NCBI GenBank assembly: GCA_965153455.1
Contig: OZ234502.1
Coordinates: forward strand, 11,749,495 to 11,813,494
Source of the DNA: Sphagnum compactum
Taxonomy: Eukaryota > Bryophyta > Sphagnopsida > Sphagnales
Length of the DNA stretch: 64,000 bases
Reading direction: 5' to 3'
In this document: one piece after another, positions 56,301-64,000 of the stretch
How the letters are laid out: every line of letters starts with the position of its first letter
Position numbering within the stretch: position 1 is the first letter of the stretch
Translations under genes and position numbers: made by a program
Notes under the pieces: generated by a model
What the model saw: the letters and a program-made list of their open reading frames with translations, nothing else
What the model was told of the DNA's origin: nothing
Databases searched by the model: none

Positions 56301-59300
56301 TAATACAGATTTGAATGGCCCTTCCTTACATGTTCTGCTGCTGTCTCCACCTGCCCAGTTCTGAACTGCTCCAGTTCAGTGTCCCTTGCATTGGGTGCAC
56401 CAGCCACCTCCCTTGATGTGCTTGACAGCACTACCTGCAACAAAAGGTTCCAAGTGCTCACTCTGAAACTAAGGTCCAGAAGCAAGGACCCTGATCCCCA
56501 AGTGTGAAGCAGGCTCAAAGTATTCAAGGGGTCAAAAGCAGATCCGTGACAAGAGGACCAGCTGGCATACATATGACCAGCAGCGCAAGCTAGTAAAATA
56601 GTGTGATGAGCATGATGAGCTGCCAGAAATGGAAAAAAACTGCTCTAATGTTTGAGCTAGTACCAATCACTACTGATCTTAACATAGAAGACAATCCACA
56701 AAAGTAGCTTCAGAAGGCCCAAAGGCACACTTCACCATCTCCTCTTTTTTGGATCTCTACCAAAAGGTTTGTACAGAAGACTAAGACAGCAGTGTAGCAA
56801 TGTTACCTGTAGATTTTCAAGAGCATTGCGCAGGACAGGTGGGACCACATTGAGTACTGCAGCTCGTGCTGCATTTCCAGCTACAGTGTCAACAACAAAA
56901 TCTACTATCCTCCGTAGATGTGGTCTTTGCTCCAAAAAACTGCGCTGCAACACCACTCAGCAAGCCAAACAATCTGATACATATAACAGAAGAGGGGACC
57001 ATTCCAAACTTCGCAAATTCTATCACATGCCACCATCTTTGGTTTTCAGGAATACAGAACTCAGATGTGACCCCAGAAGGGTTCTAATGAAAGCATGTCG
57101 AACACAAACCTGAAGCTTCCATTTCAGATGATCTTCTGTAGAGGAAGATAGGTTGTTTAGAGCAATATTCTCCCCTGCCATCATGCTGGATGAGATGTCC
57201 CAAGACACAGATGGTCCTGGATTCTGGACAGGAGTGATCTTACGGATGAAACGTGTTCGTTGAAGACCAGGGCTAGCAGGCCAATTGGGTTCTCGCTGCC
57301 GCTGCCTGCGCTTCTTTCCCTCTACCAGCACTCCCCTCATTTCCTGCACAAACAGTGTGCACCTAGTTTCAAAGACAAGTTTCCCCTAGGTGTTGAGATT
57401 GAATCCCAAGCCCTCTTAAAAAGAACCAGAGAAAACCATATGTTTCAAGAGGAAACTGTCTTTTAGCATAACTTCCAAAAATCAGACCCATCAAACCTAG
57501 ATTGAGACTGCAATTGTAGGAGCAGTCTCTACAAAACAGTGCCCACATGCAATGGTAAAGGACAAGAGATTTCATTCAGATGATGAATCAATGATTCCAG
57601 GCCAAATAAATCAGGTGCCTCCCAATACAGCCAGCTGAGATTTCGCCATGAAAAAAGGGCCAAAGGAGGATGCAGAAAGACTGCGCTTGCATACAAAATA
57701 GTTGAGGCCCTCTGATGCCAGAGAGGACATAAAGGCAGGCATCCTCAGAGCTTCTCACCATAAGCAAAGGGCAGCAATGCTGAATGTAGCGTGCATCCAC
57801 AATCCCCAGCATTGTGTCAAGTCCCTCAGCAAAGACTGCATCTCCTTCTAGTGGCTCTACACCTCGGGCATCAGTATCTTCCTTGGTCTTAGAAGTATCC
57901 CATTGGCTACATCGTCCCTTCTTCAGCCACTCATTTGCACTGCAGGGTGATAGTTCCATGTACTCAAAGAATCCATCCAAGGATGCAAGAATACAGATAC
58001 TGCCCACCTGCAATTTCCCAAACAGGATAGAGATATCATGTTTATATTCTCCAGCCAAGTCCTTCACAACTCTCTAGCTTTCTGCCATTTCAGTTCCACA
58101 CTCTGCAGCATGGCTTACACCTTGATTGGAAAGTCCTTAGATATGTTTGTTTGACAAATAGGTCTTCAGTCTCATCAGAGTGAGATCTAGAATAAGTGGA
58201 AACCTGAAACTAGTCATTGGCAGTTGTGACTCACCCCAAAATGTGGGTTTGAAGGATCTAGTATTGGCACCAAGTACACATCTCGGAGTGCAGAAATTAT
58301 AGTTTGAATATGAGGATGATGCAGGGCCTGCCAATCTGCCTGCAGACAAATTCCATTCAGAATGATTGCCGAAGTTCCATGGGCACCCATGTATTTTTCT
58401 TCAACCCACCTATGCTATGGTCAAATCATTGCATGGTCCTGCATCCATTCCTTCCAGCTACTTAACATTCTGTTGCAGCCTGATCACAGAACACCTCACA
58501 ACAAAATTTTCCAGAGGAAAGGTGACATGCCTTGAGCAAACGAAGGAATTCCAAGATCCATGGCAGATTGAGAAGAAGAGATCCCTGCATTCGTGCTTTG
58601 CCTAGGATTGAAACAACATTGATGGGAGGCTCAGATCTGGTTGTGTCCCACATTGTATTTGTTGGACCGTTATGAATCTCAGGCCCTGGGGCAGGGGGTC
58701 GAGCACCAGCACCTGGTGATACAAAGAGATATCTGAAACATGTTTCAAAGTCACACATTTAGCCACCATTTCTTTACAATGTTAGAAAGGGAAAGCCATG
58801 GTGTTTCTCTAAGGTGTCAGCTTCAGAAGACGGAAATAAACATAGACATACTGGTGCTCTGCACAAAGTTGTCAACCCACACAAATCCAGAAATATTCAA
58901 TTTGGGTAGGAGTTTACTTTGCATTCTCACCCTAGCATCCCTGCCAATGCCTTCAGAGCAAGTACTCTTTGTGTGAAGCCTGAACCAATATCCGCAGAAT
59001 CTCGTGAATGAGGAGGAAGCCTGAAACCAAGAGCCGAATGACCTCTGTCAGGGTTCAAAAGTAACTGGTATCTTCACCGCACATTATTATGAGGTACACC
59101 ATTAGGGAATCCTGAGTTGTGTGTCTGGAGAGACCCTAAATCCGAACTGCCAGTGCAAGCCACACAGGCAACTGGAAGCACAATGACCCAAGGGTATTGG
59201 GTCCATGACATGAAGGGAGAGTTCATATCTTACTCTGTAAGTATGTGAATCTTGCCCTTGATGCTCCAAATCATTTGCATACTGAGTCGATGACTGTCTG

Positions 59301-62300
59301 CTGCTTCCAGAAACCAGATATAGATACGCAATGCTTGTGGGAAGAACCCAGAAAATCTACTCCAGGAATCAACCTGGACCATGGACTTGTCCTTTGCAAA
59401 ACCAGCACTTCTTGCCTTGTTCAGTACCTGTGGGTCACAGACCACAATGATCCCACCTTCATCATAAGGGCAACGGATAGACAAGGATTGCCATGCACAA
59501 TTTAATCTGCAGAGGGTTGACACTACCAATAAACAAATAGATCAATGCTCATATCCAGGAAGTGGAAGATTCAAAATGAATCCACAAGCTGCTTAAGATG
59601 GATCACAACTGACATCAAGTTGAAAATCCTGTTTCCTGGAAAGGCAATTGTCTGAAAAACAGTAGAAGCCATCCACCTGTGCATTTCCAGTTGAAAAGTC
59701 ATTCATGCTCCTGAGCTCTTGGGACTTTGTTCTCTGATCCATGGTTTTGACTTGGCTCCAAGGGCTACTAGGTGCAAGGGCAAGCCGACTTTCCCCATTG
59801 TCTGAACTATTGACCACTTGCTTCTGTGTTCCAGTTGTGAGGCGTGTACTTGTTGTGGAAGTAAGCCGATCATGAAGACGCTGAAGTTTTGCTGGATCTT
59901 GCTTAACCAAGCTAGTGACCTCAGGGTCGGTCTCTCCGCAGGAAGAAACCTGGTAAATATGAAGTCAGAAACTAAGAGATGCATCCAGCACAGAGGAGAT
60001 ACCTTAACTATGCACAGACAGGTCATGAAATCGAAATAAAATTTCCAAACCTAATAAAACCACAGAGTAACATAGTGCATGTTCAGTCCCTCACTCAGAT
60101 GTGAATATCATGAATTCAAATGCTTCTTATTCTCATACTTAAAACTTCTGACCACCCTTACCTGCAGGACTTGCTCCAGAAACAACTCTGCAAGACGAAC
60201 AAAAACCTTCTGTCAGAACGTAATGAAACACCAAACTCCAGAATTGGGCATCCAGAATTAAAGAGGTTTCTCAACTGTTGGCTGCACAAATGCAAGCAAT
60301 GATGTCTGTAACAGACTATCACACCATTGAAAGAGGATACCCACAAACCATGCAATATGACAGCAGACAAGCACCCCTACAGTAATGCCATAAATGCCTG
60401 AAGCAGTATTCCAGCAGCCCGAGCAGAAATAATTCCTCACCAGCAAACCAAGGGTAGTTCTCAACCAGCAGAACCTGTAGAAATTGTCTCACTGCCTCTT
60501 TCATCATGCGATATCCTTCATCCTCAGAACCACTAGAAGCCCAGCCGAACGCAGTGGTGGTGGATGCTGCCTCCCTCATGATTGAATAAAAATGATCACG
60601 ACAATGTTCCCTGTTATTATAAGCTCGTTGCTCCTCCTGCAAAACTATGCGTAGTAAGAAAAAGGAATCCAGATTCTCACTTGTCCACACTTAGACATCA
60701 GGGATTTTGAACTTTGGAAGTTTGACATGGGCTTGCTATTGCCATATTCTGACTCCAGTAACTCGACAAGTTTGAGTCACTGTAGTTCTCTACTAAGCTA
60801 CATATACAGGCCACTACCCACCTACTAAGAGCAAAAATCGTAATCATCCTGAATCATTCCAACAGTTAACAAGTCACAACAACTTACAGGTGTCTTGAAA
60901 ATGTTACGAGAATCACGAGCAGCATGGAATGGAAGAAACACGGGTACTCCTGGTAATGTCCAACTATTCAGTCTGAGTGAACCTCCATTAGGGGATTGCT
61001 CAAATGCTCCATTGCTGGAGATCGTTGCTTCATAGGCTTTGAAACTGTGAAGTGCTGCAGCTTGATGGTCTGCCAAGGATGCTTTCAGACGTACTAGCAG
61101 GGAGGGAGAGTGATGGGCTATGGCAGGCTCCTCAATCAGTGCCATTAATAGATGCTCTCCAACTGCACGTTTCGATACCACAAACTTAGGTTAATGCTGG
61201 ATATATTACATTGCTGACACTGCCAAGGCAAAGAAACAAAAAACCTCCATAATTGAGCAGTCTAGAGATCAATTCTGCTTCCAAAGACCTGAAAAGGCTT
61301 CAAGCACCAGAAGAGTTTCCTTGTGCAATAGATCCTCAGTGGCAGTGTGCACCAAAAATGTCACTGATGAGAAAGATGCAAACTGTACATTTCATACAGT
61401 AAGCCGAAAGTTCTTCAGGGTTTTGACACAGAAACTGTGATTGCTCCCAAGTTACTTACCACAGTCTAGAATATGGCCTGCCTGCTCCAACACAGCACAT
61501 GCATAACCTGCACAATCATACCCACTAGAGAAGAGATTGTCCTTCTCTTGGGCCACCTCAGCTACAGGAGCTGCACCTCTGATGGTGTGCACAGAACCAT
61601 CCCCAGCATTTTGAGGCTCCAAGCTCAATAGCTGCAGTAACAAGTGCAGTTCTTCAAGCAAGGAAGGCACCAACTTTGCTAGCAAAAGTGTTGCATGTAC
61701 TGTTGCCATTCTGGTCAACCTTTTGAACAATGGGCGGTGAGGGAAATTTCCATGGGCAGCACTCTTGAAGCACTCATCTCCCCGCTTGCTCTCTGCTCGT
61801 TCAGTAATTGCAGGGCCAACCAAACCACGTTGAATGTTGACTGCAACAGGGACCTGGAAAGTAAAGTTCCAGGTTATCTCAACATATGGTCCTCCCATCA
61901 GATAACGGCCAAAGAGCCATGATTCTGGAGTTGCACTGGAAAAAGATCAGAAATCAGAACAGACATCTAAGTGCACTGACAGTGGCACACAAGTTGTCAT
62001 CAGCTTTTATATTGACAACTGTTATCTGGGGAAAACCCTAACCTGAAGATCCCATCCTTCCCTCGCTTTGCTAGAGAGTTATGTTCGAGCTTCAAACTCT
62101 TTACTGCACAAGGTGCCACTAGAGCAGTCCATCTGCTACATACAGCTTTAATAGGACATTTCTACTGTCAGCTGTAGGAAGCTTAAAACACAGAGATGCA
62201 CATTTCTGCATATTTTTCCATGCAGATAGCACCTACTGCCTATGACCCTTACTGGTGATTCGTCTTAATGCTATGTACAAATGGACTTCCTACCTGTACC

Positions 62301-63507
62301 TTGGTACTTTGTTCTGGAGAAGCAATGCCCTTGATGGTTGTGCAGTTGCTGGTGCCATCAAACATCTCCCCTCTTGTACCTTCCAGATCTGCAAGTTTCT
62401 GGTGTACAGACAATTGCTGACTTGAACCTTTGGATGCAGGCCCACAGTCAGGTTCATTTGAAGTCCAAGGACCAGAGGAATCTTTACTCAGAGCCTGAGA
62501 AGTCTCCTTCTGCTTTTGCTTACTAGTTTTTTCAAATCGTTGCATAAGGGTGTCCATATCCACCTTCAATGGTCCTCCTCCTGGAAAACTAGCTTTATTG
62601 GGCAAGGCATTAACCTCCACTTTTGCCAATATGAAAGCACTATCCACTGTTGGATTTGCTGTGGGTGTGGGAGTGACCCGTCGCTTCTGTTTAAAGACAG
62701 AATCTATCATCATTCTGATAGGAAAACTCTACAAGCAGCATACTTCATGCTACCATTAAAAAGTTCCTAGTCTAACTTGGAATCTAAAATACATTTGCAG
62801 AAAAAACCAGTTCCATATTAATTGTTTCTCAACAAATAGCAAAATTTACCCTGCATATGAGTGCATCAAGATGTCCATGAATGAAAATGTAGAAGCTCAT
62901 TTGCTACACTTACCAAAAGGTTGAAACATGGTACCTGTTTGGATTGTGAAGGGATATTCTTCGACAACACCCCTCTGCCAAGGGCAGGGAAGTTATCTTC
63001 ATAAGCTGGCAAGTCCATGCACCTTGGAGCTGCAGAAGACTGGGTAACCCCTCCAAGCTTGCCCTTTTCTTTTTGTTTTGCACCATTCTGGGCAACAATT
63101 TGATCAGCACTTCTTGCTCCTGGTTTGGGTTTCCGAGTATAATTAGTACTGAGCCCCCCAAAAGGATCTGGATTCACAAAGTCCTTTGTCCCCTTCAGCA
63201 GAACTTGAGCCTGCTCATTTTTCTGAGATGGAGGTACTGTATTCGTGATCGTATCCACAGCACAATCTGCTAACCCTAAAAAGGGTTGGACCTCAGCTCG
63301 CACATGGTTCAAAAATATCACAGCGAAAGACTGAGGACTAGCAGCAACCAGCTTCTCCCTCCATGCATCAAAATTGTTGTAACTACTAACAGCACGGGGT
63401 GAATGAGTTGTTTTCTGCAAAATTTCACGGAACAGCATTAGAATCTCTTCTGAAACAGGAATAGCCTGACAATTGAAGACATCCATAGCTCCCCACAATT
63501 CAATCAT
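53302..63507 (-). CDS. Codanin-1-like protein
   Basis: A large multi-exon gene. Exons (minus): 63507-62935, 62686-62253, 62132-62043, 61935-61460, 61162-60888, 60636-60441, 60187-60162, 59949-59677, 59427-59234, 59020-58931, 58732-58531, 58339-58235, 58007-57759, 57343-57110, 56944-56807, 56434-56330, 56127-55989, 55778-54554, 54319-53302. Total 6042 nt, about 2013 residues. Around 1140-1185 the sequence RPHLRRIVDFVVDTVAGN aligns with the conserved codanin-1 C-terminal motif (LRRTVDFVAERxxSN in animals). The N-terminal part has an EDNFPALGRG motif followed by a Lys/Gln-rich region. Animal codanin-1 binds the histone chaperone ASF1 and the nuclease CDIN1 and is mutated in dyserythropoietic anaemia; the plant role is not established. 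Human codanin-1 has about 1230 residues, so this protein is much longer, mostly through low-complexity sequence in the 1225-nt penultimate exon. Oddities are a 26-nt microexon and a GC-AG intron. The first exon may be preceded by others beyond 63508, and the start is the first in-frame ATG of the homologous region. Confidence 0.8.
58340..58530 (-). other. GC-AG intron in codanin-like gene
   Basis: On the minus strand exon 11 ends CTCAAG followed by GCATGT, and exon 12 starts after TCTGCAG. Joining there keeps the frame (LRLLK to ADWQAL). No GT donor near the boundary does so. Confidence 0.65.
60162..60187 (-). other. 26-nt microexon in codanin-like gene
   Basis: The minus-strand segment between TTGCAG and GTAAGG encodes (E)LFLEQVLQ. 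It changes phase from 1 to 0, and skipping it would break the frame. Confidence 0.75.
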
Positions 63508-64000
63508 TTGGAAAAGAAAAACATCAGGATAGACACATGCATGCTTACACAGAGAGAAAACCAAAACAAACAAATCATTGTCTCGTGGATAGGAACCCTA
63601 GATATCTTCAATTCATAATCTCTGATTGAACAGCTCATGAGCCGAAAAAGTTTCTGAAGCAATGGGGAATTTGAAACTTAGGATTGCAGATTGTCTGTCA
63701 ACTGCATCAAACCACTAATGTGAGGCTTAGGTTGATGAACTACTTGCAGACCTAGCAAGCACTAAAACCTGGGCAAAAGCAAAATGCCAACTCTTGCAGA
63801 GTGCTTCTGATTTAACGATCAATACATGGAGACTATGAACACATGCTATGACTCCCCATTGGAGTGTTCGGATTTCGTATCAGCTCTCGAACCCTAAAGA
63901 ATTCTCCATTCTGAAAAAAAATGCAAGGTTGTGGTGCAGTTACCGAGGCGAATTTCTCCGGCACATAAAACAGATAGAAAAAACTTCAGGGACCAGAATA
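63508..64000 (-). other. Upstream region of the codanin-like gene
   Basis: No additional coding exon could be proven. An AACCCTAA telobox-like word occurs near 63890, as in many plant promoters. Earlier exons may lie beyond the window edge. Confidence 0.4.

Noticed and set aside
1-64000. tRNA, rRNA, riboswitch or bacterial-type operon features
   Set aside because: No cloverleaf or rRNA signature was recognised by eye; the gene structures are those of a plant nuclear genome.

Overview
The window looks like nuclear DNA of a land plant. It carries intron-rich genes with GT-AG introns, plastid-targeted enzymes, plant-only families (DUF760, plant bifunctional LKR/SDH, a plastid-type Trp/Tyr permease) and scattered TTTAGGG/AAACCCTAA telobox motifs. 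Proteins align over their length to angiosperm relatives but are quite divergent, and genes of 1-10 kb are separated by AT-rich, repeat-bearing DNA. This suggests a non-seed plant such as a bryophyte, but the species cannot be named from the sequence alone.

Layout. 1-393 (+): last exon of a VSP/HAD-type acid phosphatase. About 2.0-2.5 kb (+): a DUF760 domain with a frame break or an ultrashort intron. 2.5-6.5 kb: intergenic DNA with tandem and dispersed repeats. 6.5-15.7 kb (+): complete lysine-ketoglutarate reductase/saccharopine dehydrogenase gene, whose 23 coding exons add up to an exact 1074-residue frame. 16.6-17.7 kb (-): single-exon protein with an N-terminal calponin-homology-like domain, a membrane segment and a C-terminal LysM. 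18.4-24.5 kb: AT-rich DNA with minisatellites. 24.5-29.5 kb (+): complete anthranilate synthase alpha gene (13 exons, 613 residues). 30.8-36.3 kb (-): MYC_N-bHLH-ACT-like transcription factor (7 exons, 942 residues). 36.8-40.2 kb: microsatellites and AT-rich DNA. 40.2-42.8 kb (-): Mpv17/PMP22-family gene carrying an in-frame stop and a frameshift. 43.5-49.8 kb (+): Trp/Tyr permease (14 exons, 548 residues), divergent from the Mpv17 gene. 49.8-53.3 kb: no gene seen. 53.3-63.5 kb (-): a codanin-1-like gene (19 exons, about 2013 residues).

Metabolic theme. Three genes concern amino acids: lysine catabolism (LKR/SDH), the first step of tryptophan synthesis (anthranilate synthase) and a probable plastid aromatic amino acid carrier. 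They are separated by unrelated genes and lie among ordinary housekeeping genes, so a functional cluster is only a weak possibility.

The most unusual features are small local duplications that touch gene signals: a duplicated start-codon region that makes a uORF in front of the CH-LysM gene; a duplicated splice acceptor inside LKR/SDH; 3'UTR repeats in LKR/SDH that resemble its own last codons; and complementary (GA)n and (CT)n tracts in the anthranilate synthase transcript. Exon boundaries were derived by hand from splice consensus and homology recalled from known families. Total lengths divisible by three support the models, but no transcript evidence was available.
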